Shown in pieces: positions 50,980 through 60,849 of a stretch of 64,000 nt of DNA (the first letter of the stretch is position 1; every line of letters begins with the position of its first letter). Position numbers and translations under genes: made by a program. Origin of the DNA: VHCN01 sp964589935 (GTDB lineage Bacteria; Verrucomicrobiota; Verrucomicrobiia; Limisphaerales; VHCN01); contig CAZPVD010000001.1 of NCBI GenBank assembly GCA_964589935.1, positions 1,051,936 to 1,115,935 on the forward strand, given 5' to 3'. The notes under the pieces are model-generated. The model ran no database searches and was not told the DNA's origin. It worked only from the letters and a program-made list of their open reading frames with translations.

Positions 50980-51216
50980 ATGGCTCTGGAGATTACCATC
51001 GAGTATTGCAGCAAGTGAAACTACGAGCCGCAAGCCGTCGGTCTGGCGGAGAAACTCATGCGGCTCAAGCAGGACATCCGCGCCCTGACGCTCATCCCGT
51101 CGGGCGGGGGCGTGTTTGAAATCAGTGTCAACGGCCAGAAAATATTTTCGAAGCAGCAAACGGGAAAATTTCCCGAGCCGGATGCCATTGTCCAGGCCGT
51201 GCGGGCAAAAAGGTGA
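50980..51216 (+). CDS. SelW-like selenoprotein (in-frame UGA = Sec13)
   Basis: 78 residues if TGA at 51016-51018 is read as Sec. The start 'MALEITIEYC' and then 'SK', U13, 'NYEPQAVGLAEKLMRLKQ' give a C-x-x-U motif (C10, U13), the active site of the SelW/SelT/Rdx family; the C-terminal 'GVFEISVNGQKIFSKQQTGK' and 'FPEPDAIVQAVRA' matches that family's fold. A cysteine homologue would read C-x-x-C. Rdx proteins are thioredoxin-like and bind glutathione or protein thiols. Immediately downstream are selC, selD and selA on the same strand. A hairpin at 51028-51049 can act as SECIS. Confidence 0.85.
51028..51049 (+). promoter_or_regulatory. candidate SECIS of the SelW-like gene
   Basis: CCGC (51028-51031) pairs with GCGG (51046-51049), with an inner GCC/GGT stem around a GTC loop that begins 18 nt after the UGA. 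Loop starts with G, as expected for bacterial SECIS elements. The stem has a bulge and a wobble pair, so it is weaker than the other two candidates. Confidence 0.5.
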
Positions 51217-51296
51217 AGCTTCCGTTCGTCTTCGGCCTTCGCAAAGCGCGGCGGCTTCGACGACGAAACGAAGCATAAGGACGAGTTCGATTTTCA

Positions 51297-51393
51297 GGAG
51301 AGTGATGGGTGCCTGGTGGCCCCCGCGGTCTTCAAAACCGCCGTCGGTTTGCTACGCAGGCCGAGGAGTGTTCGATTCGCTCCCTCTCCGCCA
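51297..51393 (+). tRNA. selC: tRNA-Sec (anticodon TCA)
   Basis: 97 nt, the length of a bacterial tRNA-Sec. It has an acceptor strand GGAGAGTG (51297-51304) pairing with CCCTCTCC with one mismatch, anticodon TCA (51332-51334) in the loop CTTCAAA within stem GCGGT/ACCGC, and a long variable arm (about 51343-51366). The T-loop is TTCGATT and encoded GCCA ends at 51393. The UCA anticodon reads UGA. It sits between the SelW-like gene and selD, which is uncommon and supports a compact Sec locus. Confidence 0.9.
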
Positions 51394-51485
51394 TTTTCAA
51401 TGCGGAACGTGGAACGCGGGACGCGGAACTAAAAAGCAACATTCCTGCGTAAACTCATTCCGCGTTCAGAAAGGGGGTGGACCGC

Positions 51486-52544
51486 ATGTCGCGTGAACAA
51501 ATTCTGAAACTTACGTCCCTTTCTAGCTGCGCCGGTTGAGCCTCCAAGCTGAGCCAGTCGGCTCTGTCGCAAGTGTTGCGTCAACTCCCCAAACCCCCGC
51601 GCGATCCGCGCCTGCTCGTCGGCTCCGACACCGCCGACGACGCGGGCGTGTATCAACTCAGCCGTGACGTCGCGCTCGTGCAGACGGTGGATTTCTTCAC
51701 GCCCATCGTGGACGACCCGTTCACTTACGGGCAGATCGCCGCGGCGAATTCGCTTTCCGATGTTTATGCGATGGGCGGACGCCCGCTCACCGCGATGAAC
51801 ATCATGGGCGTGCCGACCGATGTCGTGACGCCCGGTGTCATCGCGAAAATTCTGCGCGGTGGCGCGATGAAGACACGCGAGGCAAAGTGCGCGCTCGTCG
51901 GTGGCCACACCATTCGCAACCCCGAACCCGTCTATGGCCTTTCCGTCACCGGCATGGTGCATCCAAAGCAAATCATCGCGAACGCAAATGCGCGACCCGG
52001 CGACCTGCTCGTGCTCACCAAACCGCTCGGCACCGGCATCATCACGACCGGCATCAAGCGCGGCATCTGCCCGCCCGCGCTCGCAAAGGCCGCCATCCGC
52101 TCGATGTCCACGCTTAACACGCCCGGGGCAGAACTCGCCGAGCGCGGCCTCGTGCGCGCCGGCACGGACGTGACGGGTTTCGGTTTGCTCGGCCACCTCG
52201 GTTCGATGTGCAAGTCCAGCGGCGTTGACGCGGAAATCGAGGCCGGCAAACTTCCGGTGCTCGGCGAAGGCGTTTGGAACTTGATCGCGCAGGACTGCAT
52301 CCCCGGCGGCACGCGGCAGAATTTGAAGACGGCGGAAGACTTCACCGACTGGGCCGACGGCGTCACCGAGGCGCAAAAAATTCTGCTAGCCGACGCGCAA
52401 ACCAGCGGCGGACTGCTGCTCTGCGTCGCGGCGAAGAACCTCGATGCGGTGTTGAAAGTTTTGAAGAAGCACAAGGCGCTTTGCGCCGTCGTCATCGGGC
52501 GAATCGTCCACGCGGGCAAACCGAAGATTCGAGTCACAACGTGA
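51486..52544 (+). CDS. selD: selenophosphate synthetase, Sec-containing (Sec18)
   Basis: 352 residues if TGA at 51537-51539 is read as Sec; start ATG at 51486 ('MSREQILKLTSLSSCAG', U18, 'ASKLSQSALSQVLRQLPK'). The position matches the catalytic Cys17/Sec of SelD proteins, and 'LLVGSDTADDAGVYQLS', 'VQTVDFFTPIVDDPFTYG' and 'LVGGHTIRNPEPVYGLSVTG' are the conserved SelD blocks. The enzyme makes selenophosphate from selenide and ATP for Sec-tRNA synthesis. A TGA-truncated call would begin near 51573 and lose the catalytic loop. The stop overlaps the selA GTG, so both are co-translated. A GAGCC-AGTC-GGCTC hairpin lies just after the UGA. Confidence 0.93.
51551..51564 (+). promoter_or_regulatory. candidate SECIS of selD
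   Basis: Perfect 5-bp stem GAGCC / GGCTC with an AGTC loop that begins 16 nt after the UGA; a G is the second loop base. Spacing and loop match the usual limits for bacterial SECIS elements. Confidence 0.55.
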
Positions 52545-53935
52545 GCAAACCGAAACTGCGCAACATCCCAGCCGTCGAGAAGGTGCTTCAAGCGCTCGGC
52601 TATGCCGGCTTGCCGCGGCCGGCCGTTGTCGCGGTTGTTCGACGCGAACTGGCCGCGTTGCGCGAGGCAAAGGAAGTTCCAGAGTTCGATGCCGTTCTCG
52701 CCAGGATCCGCGCCGTGCTCGACAAACTTCGCCGCTCGAAAATTCAACCCGTCATCAACGCGACCGGCGTGGTCATCCACACGAATCTTGGCCGCTCGCC
52801 GTTGAGTTCCACCGCAGTCGAAACGCTCGCGAGCATCGGCGCGAACTACAACAATCTCGAATACGACCTCGTCACCGGCGAACGCGGCGGGCGCGCAAGC
52901 TATCTCGAACACAACCTCGCGCTGCTCTGCGGCGCGGAGGCGGCAACCGTGACGAACAACTGCGCCGCCGCGCTCGTGCTCATTTTACGGCATTTCACGG
53001 CAGGCGAGCGCAAGGAAGTCGTCATCTCGCGCGGCGAGCTGGTGCAAATCGGCGGCGGCTTCCGCATCCCGGAAATTCTGGAAACGAGCGGCGCAAAGCT
53101 CCGCGAGGTTGGTGCGACGAACAAGACCACGCTGCGCGACTACGAACGCGCGATTGGCAAACAGACCGCGCTGATTCTGAAAGTTCACCGCAGCAACTTT
53201 TTCATGGGCGGGTTCGTCGAGTCGCCGACAACGGAGGAAATCTCCGCGCTGGCGCGGAAGAAGCGCGTGCCGTTTGTGGAAGACCTCGGCAGCGGCGCGG
53301 TGATCGAGACGGAGAAGTCGCTCGGCCTCGCGCATCACGAGCCAACGCCCGCCGAGGTGCTGCGGCGCGGCGTGGAACTCGTGTGTTTCAGCGGTGACAA
53401 GCTGCTCGGCGGCCCACAGGCGGGCATCATCGCGGGCAAGGCGAAGCTCGTGGCCGCGTGCAAGCGCGAGCCGTTCTTCCGCGCGTTGCGCTGTGACAAG
53501 CTCATCCTGTCCGCCCTGCAAACGGTCGTGGACGAATATCTGCATTCGTCCTCATCGTCGTCCTCGAAGCTTGCCGGTTCGGCGACCGGTGTTCCGATTC
53601 ATACGATGCTTCGCGTTTCGCCGGATGAATTGCGCGCTCGTGGTGAAAAAATATGCGCTGCGCTTGCCGGCCTACCCCTCAAGGCCACCGTCGGCGCGGG
53701 CAAGGCACAAGTCGGCGGCGGCACACTGCCGCAGGCTGTCATCGAATCGGTAACGGTGGACATTTTGCCGCTGGGCTTCGCGCTGGCGGACTTCGCGGCG
53801 CGATTGCGCGCGACCACGCCGCCAGTCATCGGTTACGTCGGCGGCAACAAGTTCAAACTCGATTTGCGGACGGTGTTTCCGCGGCAGGATGAGCAAATCG
53901 TCCGTCTGATTCGTCAATCAACCGCAGTGACATGA
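52541..53935 (+). CDS. selA: L-seryl-tRNA(Sec) selenium transferase
   Basis: 464 residues from the GTG at 52541, whose GTGA overlaps the selD stop. PLP-dependent SelA: N-terminal helical domain, 'VINATGVVIHTNLGRSPLS', 'YNNLEYDLVTGERGGRAS', 'ATVTNNCAAALVLIL', and the PLP lysine K287 in 'VCFSGDKLLGGPQAGII'. It converts Ser-tRNA-Sec to Sec-tRNA-Sec with selenophosphate from SelD. A run of seven Ser near residue 334 ('LHSSSSSSSKLAGS') is an unusual low-complexity insertion. Together with selB, selC and selD it makes the pathway complete in this window, apart from the general SerRS, also here at 59349. Confidence 0.93.
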   Translation: MSKPKLRNIPAVEKVLQALGYAGLPRPAVVAVVRRELAALREAKEVPEFDAVLARIRAVLDKLRRSKIQPVINATGVVIHTNLGRSPLSSTAVETLASIGANYNNLEYDLVTGERGGRASYLEHNLALLCGAEAATVTNNCAAALVLILRHFTAGERKEVVISRGELVQIGGGFRIPEILETSGAKLREVGATNKTTLRDYERAIGKQTALILKVHRSNFFMGGFVESPTTEEISALARKKRVPFVEDLGSGAVIETEKSLGLAHHEPTPAEVLRRGVELVCFSGDKLLGGPQAGIIAGKAKLVAACKREPFFRALRCDKLILSALQTVVDEYLHSSSSSSSKLAGSATGVPIHTMLRVSPDELRARGEKICAALAGLPLKATVGAGKAQVGGGTLPQAVIESVTVDILPLGFALADFAARLRATTPPVIGYVGGNKFKLDLRTVFPRQDEQIVRLIRQSTAVT

Positions 53936-53941
53936 CATGAC

Positions 53942-54907
53942 ATGAAAATAAACTTCGCAGTTCTCACGACCTTCGCCCTCGGCGCGGGTCTGTGCACGGC
54001 CTACGCCGTGTCGGTCATGCAGCGCGAAGTCGTGCAGGGCACGGACCAGTTTGAGTTCACGTATCGCGTCAAGCTGCCCGCGCTCGACAAGCCGGCGCAG
54101 CTCTGGCTGCCGCTCGCGCGCTCGGACAAGTTCCAGACCGTGAAGGTCGAGAGCATTTCGTCGCCGTTGAAATACGAGCAGGTGCGCGACCGCGATTATC
54201 GCAACCAGATTCTCGTGCTTTCGCCCACCGCCGCCGACAGCGGCAAGGTCATCGAAATCAAATACGGCGTGAAGCGGCTGGAAAAATCCGCCTACGACTC
54301 GAAGGCCGCCGATCCGATGCGCTATCTCAAGCCCGAACGGCTCGTGCCGGTGAATAAGACGTTCAAGTCTCTCGCCGAGGAGGCGACGCGCGGCAAAGCA
54401 ACGGTGAACGCGAAGGCGCGCGCGCTTTACGACCACACGCTCGGCAAGATGACGTATGACAAGAGCCAGCCGGGCTGGGGCCGCGGCGACGCGGTGTGGG
54501 CGTGCGACTCGCGTTTCGGCAATTGCACGGACTTCCACGCCTACTTCATCGCGCTCGCCCGCTCGGTCAACATCCCGGCGCGCTTCGCCATCGGCTACAC
54601 GATTCCCGCGGACAAGGACGAGGGCGCCATCGCGGGCTACCATTGCTGGGCGGAGTTTTACGCAGACGGCAAGTGGGTGCCGGTGGACATCAGCGAGGCG
54701 TCAAAGAACCCGGAGCTGGCCGACTATTACTTCGGCCATCATCCGGCGAACCGCTTCGAGGTCACGCAAGGGCGCGACCTTGTCGTCACGCCGTCGCCGG
54801 CGAACAGCCCGATCAACTTCCTCGTCTATCCGCTGCTCGAGGTGGACGGCAAGATCGTGAAGACGGAGAACGAATTCAGCTTCAAGCGCCTGAAGAAAAA
54901 ATCGTAG
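53942..54907 (+). CDS. secreted transglutaminase-like cysteine protease-fold protein
   Basis: 321 residues with an N-terminal hydrophobic signal ('FAVLTTFALGAGLCTAYA'). Transglutaminase-like core with Cys-His-Asp in order: 'SRFGNCTDFHAYFIALARSV' (Cys), 'IAGYHCWAEFYADGKWV' (His) and 'PVDISEAS' (Asp). The family includes transglutaminases, proteases and N-glycanase-like enzymes; the substrate cannot be inferred. Six nt after the selA stop (the ACATG-ACATG-ACATG run overlaps this gap), on the same strand, so it may be read with the Sec operon although no link to Sec is known. Confidence 0.85.
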   Translation: MKINFAVLTTFALGAGLCTAYAVSVMQREVVQGTDQFEFTYRVKLPALDKPAQLWLPLARSDKFQTVKVESISSPLKYEQVRDRDYRNQILVLSPTAADSGKVIEIKYGVKRLEKSAYDSKAADPMRYLKPERLVPVNKTFKSLAEEATRGKATVNAKARALYDHTLGKMTYDKSQPGWGRGDAVWACDSRFGNCTDFHAYFIALARSVNIPARFAIGYTIPADKDEGAIAGYHCWAEFYADGKWVPVDISEASKNPELADYYFGHHPANRFEVTQGRDLVVTPSPANSPINFLVYPLLEVDGKIVKTENEFSFKRLKKKS

Positions 54908-54973
54908 CGACCGCCACGCGCATCGCCGGTTGAATTCGCCCCGACTTGTGCGAGTCTAGCCCTCAACGCAAAC

Positions 54974-57229
54974 ATGCGCGCTGTCCTGCTGCCCCTCCTC
55001 TGCGGCCTGCTCGCTTTCGCCACGCGCGAAACTTCACAGGCCGCCGATTCGCCACCGACAAAATCGAAGTCAAAGTCCGCCACAAAAAAATCCGAGCCCA
55101 GCACCGCCAATTCCGTCGAGGCGCTCTCCGCGCTCGCAAAACCGTCCATCGTCGTTGTCTCGCATTTCGGACGCGACGGCAGCGTGGACGGCGTGGGCGC
55201 AGGATTTGTGATTTCGACGAACGGCCTGATCGCCACAAGCCTGCACGTGATTGGCGAGGCGCGGCCCATCTCGGTGCAGTTCGCCGACGGGCGCAAGTTC
55301 GACGCCGTCGAGGTCCACGCGTGGGATCGCAAGCTCGACATGGCCGTCATCAAGATCGCCGCGACGAATCTATCCGCGCTGCCGCTCGGCGATTCCGACA
55401 CGCTCAAGCAGGGCACACCCGTCATCGCGCTCGGCAACCCGCGCGGGCTGGACTTCTCGGTCGTGCAGGGAGTCGTCTCCGCCAAACGCGACATCGAGCT
55501 GACCGAGATGATTCAGCTCGCCATCCCCATCGAGCCGGGCAACAGCGGCGGGCCGCTGCTCGACATGCAGGGCCGCGTGCACGGCATCCTCACGCTCAAG
55601 AGCGCCATCACGGAGAACCTCGGCTTCGCCATGCCGATCAACGCGCTCAAGCCGCTGCTCGAAAAACCGAATCCCGTTCCGATGGAACGCTGGCTCACCA
55701 TCGGCGCGCTCAATCCACGCGAGTGGCAGACCGTCAACGGCGCGCACTGGTCGCACAAGGCCGGGCGCATCTCCGTCGAGGGCGCGGGCAAGGGCTTCGG
55801 TGGCCGCTCGCTGCTCGTCTCTCAACGCGACGTGCCAACGCGACCCTATGAAATCACCGCGACAGTGAAACTCGACGACGAGGCCGGCGCCGCGGGGCTG
55901 GCCTTCGAGTGCGACGGCAGCGACCGGCATTATGGGTTTTATCCGAGCGCGGGCCGGCTGCGGCTTACGCGCTTCGATGGGCCGAACGTCTTCACTTGGC
56001 ACGTGCTCAAGGAAGTTTCTTCGCCGCACTACAAGCCGGGCGACTGGAACACGCTCAAGGTGCGCGTCGAAAAGGACAAGATTCTCGGCTACGTCAACGG
56101 CCACCTCGTCGCGGAGTCGGACGACGACGAATTAACCGGCGGCAAGGCGGGCCTTGCGAAGTTCCGCGAGACGCAGGCGGAGTTCAAGTCCTTCGCCGTC
56201 GGCAAAAACCTCGCGCCTGCCACGCCGCCGCCTGAAGTCGTCTCGAAAGTTCTGAAAGAAATCGAAAATCTCCCGGCCACGGGCACGCTCGACGCGAAAA
56301 CCATTGACGCATTACAGCCACACGCCGCCGCCGTGCCGGGCATCCTCGCCGAACGCGCCAAGGCGCTCGAAGCCGAGAGCAAACAACTGAAGAAGCTCGC
56401 GCTCGCCGTGCATTACCGCGCGGTGCAAAACGAGCTGGTGAAAATTTTGGAGCAACCGGAGGAGAAGATTGATCTCTTTCACGCCACGCTGCTCATCGCC
56501 AAGCTCGACAATCCCGAACTCGACATTGAGAGCTATCGGCACCAGCTCGACACAATGGCCACCGAGGCGCGTGGCAAACTTTCGGGGAAAACCGATGAAC
56601 AATCCCGCATTGCATCACTCGTCAGCTTTCTCTTCACCGACAGCGGCTTTCACGGGAGCCGCACCGATTACTACAACCGCGCCAATTCCTACATGAGCGA
56701 AGTGATGGACGACCGCGAAGGATTGCCCATCACGCTCTCGGTTCTGTTCATGGAACTCGCTCGCCGCGCGGGCGTCGAGGGCGTGCGCGGCATTCCGCTT
56801 CCCGGACATTTCGTCGTGAGCCACAGGCCCGCGAAGGGCGACGAAAAGCTGATTGATGTGTTTGAAGGCGGCAAAATGCTCACTCGCCGCGACGCCGAAG
56901 AACTGGTTTTCCAGAGCACGGAGCGGTCGCTGCGCGAACAGGACCTCGCACCCGCCACAAAACGGGAGATTATTCTACGCATCGTGCGCAACCTCGTCGG
57001 CGCTTCGAGCCGCGCCGGCGCGGGTGATCCGCCGCTACGCTATTTTGAATTGATCTGCGCGCTTGCGCCGGATTCTGCATCAGACCGTCTCAGCCGCGGC
57101 CTGCTCCGCGCGCAGGCCGGCGACAAGGCCGGCGCGCGCGATGACCTGCTTTACGTGATGGAAAAACGTCCGCGCGGAATTGACATGGAACGAGTCGAGG
57201 AAGTCCTTCGCCGGTTGGAGCGCGAGTGA
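54974..57229 (+). CDS. HtrA-like protease fused to a LamG/DUF1080-like and SirB1-type domain
   Basis: 751 residues, signal peptide 'MRAVLLPLLCGLLAFATRE'. Residues about 45-230 are a trypsin-like serine protease of HtrA type: His in 'IATSLHVIGEA', Asp in 'DRKLDMAVIKI' and Ser in 'IEPGNSGGPLLDM'. About 240-410 is a beta-sandwich ('YEITATVKLDDEAGAAGLAF', 'WNTLKVRVEKDKILGYVNGH') like 3-keto-disaccharide/LamG domains. The C-terminal 320 residues form a SirB1/transglutaminase-like module ('MDDREGLPITLSVLFMELAR', 'GVRGIPLPGHFVV') with a TPR-like tail. No PDZ domain is visible. The fusion of a protease with this C-terminal module, beside another transglutaminase-like gene, is unusual. Confidence 0.85.
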   Translation: MRAVLLPLLCGLLAFATRETSQAADSPPTKSKSKSATKKSEPSTANSVEALSALAKPSIVVVSHFGRDGSVDGVGAGFVISTNGLIATSLHVIGEARPISVQFADGRKFDAVEVHAWDRKLDMAVIKIAATNLSALPLGDSDTLKQGTPVIALGNPRGLDFSVVQGVVSAKRDIELTEMIQLAIPIEPGNSGGPLLDMQGRVHGILTLKSAITENLGFAMPINALKPLLEKPNPVPMERWLTIGALNPREWQTVNGAHWSHKAGRISVEGAGKGFGGRSLLVSQRDVPTRPYEITATVKLDDEAGAAGLAFECDGSDRHYGFYPSAGRLRLTRFDGPNVFTWHVLKEVSSPHYKPGDWNTLKVRVEKDKILGYVNGHLVAESDDDELTGGKAGLAKFRETQAEFKSFAVGKNLAPATPPPEVVSKVLKEIENLPATGTLDAKTIDALQPHAAAVPGILAERAKALEAESKQLKKLALAVHYRAVQNELVKILEQPEEKIDLFHATLLIAKLDNPELDIESYRHQLDTMATEARGKLSGKTDEQSRIASLVSFLFTDSGFHGSRTDYYNRANSYMSEVMDDREGLPITLSVLFMELARRAGVEGVRGIPLPGHFVVSHRPAKGDEKLIDVFEGGKMLTRRDAEELVFQSTERSLREQDLAPATKREIILRIVRNLVGASSRAGAGDPPLRYFELICALAPDSASDRLSRGLLRAQAGDKAGARDDLLYVMEKRPRGIDMERVEEVLRRLERE

Positions 57230-57250
57230 CACCCGACACGCGCGGCACCT

Positions 57251-58684
57251 TCACGCCTTCGCGAAGACTTCAAGATATTCCTCCGTTGTGCGGCTCCACG
57301 AGAAATCCGCGCTCATGCCGTTTTTGCGGTATTGCTTGAGCACGTCGGGATGCTGCCAGAGCACAAGCGCCTTGCGGACGGCCTTGGCCAGCGCGCGAAC
57401 GGAGAATTCATGAAACTTGATCGCGTCCGCGTGGTCGGCGTCCTCGGTCGCGTCCACCGTCGAATCATCGAGGCCACCGGTGGCGCGCACGACCGGCACA
57501 GCACCGTAACGCAGCGAATACATCTGGTTCAGCCCGCACGGCTCGAAGCGCGACGGCATGAGGTAGAAGTCGCACGCCGCCTCGATGCGGTGCGCAAGTC
57601 CGTGGTCGTAGCTGATCTTCACGGCGACTTTTTTGGGGAACCGCCGTGCAAGCTGCTGGTAGGCTTTTTCAAACGCGGGCGCGCCGCTTCCGAGCAGCAC
57701 GAACTGCATGTCAGCAGCGAGCATTTCCTCGAGCGCGCCAAGCTGGATGTCCACGCCCTTCTGCTCCACGAGCCGCGTGATGGTGCCGAAGAGCGGGCTT
57801 TCCGGGCTGGCGGGCAGGCCAAGTTCGCGCTGGAGGTCAAGCTTGCAGTCGAGCTTGCCGGCAAGGCTGCGCCCAGTGAACACGTGTTTCAGATGCGAGT
57901 TCTTCGTCGTGCGCCATTCCTCGTAATCCACGCCGTTGAGGATGCCCGTGAGCCGGTCCTGCCGCGCGCGTAACACCGGGTCGAGGCCGCAGCCAAACTC
58001 TTCCGTCGTAATCTCGCGCGCGTAACGCGGGCTGACCGTGGTGATCTGGTCGGCATAGACAATGCCTGCCTTGAGGCAGTTGAGGCCGCCGTAAAACTCG
58101 ACGCCCTCGGGGGTGAAGTATTCCCACGGCAGGTTGGTAAGTTCGTAGGCGGCGCGGTCGAAGTGGCCCTGATAGGCGAGGTTGTGGATCGTCAGCACCG
58201 AGTGTGGCGGGCGCGAGCCGTCGCGCATCGCCAAGTCGCGCAGCAGCACAGGCACGAGACCCGCTTGCCAGTCATGCACGTGAACAATGTGCGGCCGCCG
58301 CGGAAGATGACGCGCCAAATGCGCCACACACTTGGAGAAGAAAATGAAACGATCCGCGTTGTCCGCGTAATCCGCTCCGTTCTCGTGATACAACGAAGTG
58401 CGGTCGAAAAATTCCGGCTGGTCCACAAAATAAACCGTCATGCGTTCGTGCGGCGTGTGCGTCAGCACGCGCGCCTGCACGCGGCTCAGTCCGAGCGGAA
58501 GGTCAAGCTGAAGGTCGGTTTCTTCCAACGGATGCTTCGCCGCGATGCCGCGATACAGCGGCGTGACGACGCTGATCTCGTGTCCCTCTTGGGCGAGCGC
58601 CTTCGCCAGCGCCCCGACCATGTCGGCGAGGCCGCCCGTTTTGGAGAAAGGAAAAACTTCGCTGCTGGCGATGAGGATTTTCAT
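57251..58684 (-). CDS. glgA: glycogen synthase (ADP-glucose type, GT5)
   Basis: 477 residues. 'MKILIASSEVFPFSKTGGLA' with the K-T-G-G-L ADP-glucose binding motif, then 'DMVGALAKALAQEGHEISVV', 'GTITRLVEQKGVDIQLGAL', 'MPSRFEPCGLNQMYSLRYG' and 'PVVRATGGLDDSTVDAT'. It elongates alpha-1,4-glucan from ADP-glucose in the cytoplasm. Its start overlaps the end of the carbonic anhydrase gene by 4 nt and serS lies just beyond, so the three form one minus-strand unit. Confidence 0.95.
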   Translation of the reverse strand: MKILIASSEVFPFSKTGGLADMVGALAKALAQEGHEISVVTPLYRGIAAKHPLEETDLQLDLPLGLSRVQARVLTHTPHERMTVYFVDQPEFFDRTSLYHENGADYADNADRFIFFSKCVAHLARHLPRRPHIVHVHDWQAGLVPVLLRDLAMRDGSRPPHSVLTIHNLAYQGHFDRAAYELTNLPWEYFTPEGVEFYGGLNCLKAGIVYADQITTVSPRYAREITTEEFGCGLDPVLRARQDRLTGILNGVDYEEWRTTKNSHLKHVFTGRSLAGKLDCKLDLQRELGLPASPESPLFGTITRLVEQKGVDIQLGALEEMLAADMQFVLLGSGAPAFEKAYQQLARRFPKKVAVKISYDHGLAHRIEAACDFYLMPSRFEPCGLNQMYSLRYGAVPVVRATGGLDDSTVDATEDADHADAIKFHEFSVRALAKAVRKALVLWQHPDVLKQYRKNGMSADFSWSRTTEEYLEVFAKA

Positions 58685-59348
58685 CCGGTGATCTCCTGCG
58701 GGACCGGTTGAACAAGCGCTGCGACGGCTGCGGTGTAACTTTCGTGCGCTTCGTCGTCGGTCTTGGCATGAAATCCAAGATCACGCAGATGCCCGTCATC
58801 CAAACCGTAAATCCATCCGTGCATCTGAAGCGGCTGCCCACGCTCCCACGCTTCCTGCGCGATGGAGGTCTGGCAGACATTCATCACCTGTTCGAGCACG
58901 TTCAATTCGCAGAGCAGCGCGTTGCGGGCCATGTCGTCCGACAACGCGGCCAGCGCCTCGGAGTGTTTTCGACGGACATCCTGCACGTGGCGGATCCAGT
59001 TGTCGCTCATCCCGAGCCGTGTGCCGGCAAGCGCGGCGCGCACGCCGCTGCAACCGTAGTGGCCGCACACGATGACATGCTGGACTCGCAACACCTCGAC
59101 CGCGAAGTGAATCACGGAAAGGCAGTTGAGGTCCGTGTGCACAACGACGTTGGCGATGTTGCGGTGGACGAAAAGCTCCCCCGGCGGAAGCCCGACGATT
59201 TCGTTTGCCGGGACGCGGCTGTCCGCGCAACCGATCCAGAGATACTTGGGCGTCTGCTGAAGCGCGAGCCGCTCGAAGAACCCGGCGTCACGGGCGCGCA
59301 TTGCCGCGGCCCAGCGGCGGTTGTTTTCAAAAAGATGCGGCAGCTCCT

Positions 59349-59352
<4 letters not shown>
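58681..59352 (-). CDS. beta-class carbonic anhydrase
   Basis: 223 residues. Zinc ligands and catalytic dyad are complete: Cys and Asp-Arg in 'WIGCADSRVPANEIVGLPPG', His-x-x-Cys in 'HVIVCGHYGCSGVRAAL'. The E. coli Can-like subtype interconverts CO2 and bicarbonate in the cytoplasm. Overlaps glgA (4 nt) and serS (4 nt), an unusual pairing of three functions in one operon. Confidence 0.93.
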
Positions 59353-60656
<1,304 letters not shown>

Positions 60657-60849
60657 GGGCGAAGTTGTAGGGAAGCGCGGGCGAATTGCCAATCGAAGAG
60701 TGCGCGGCGGCATCATCTTCGTTCCAGAAGTTCATCGTCGAAAAATCCGGCCGCCGGAATATAGTGGCGACACCGACCTGTCACAGTTTGCCGCTGAAGG
60801 TGCGCGGTGATCTCAATTGGGCCGCCCACTCGGAAGCTGTGGAGAAAGG

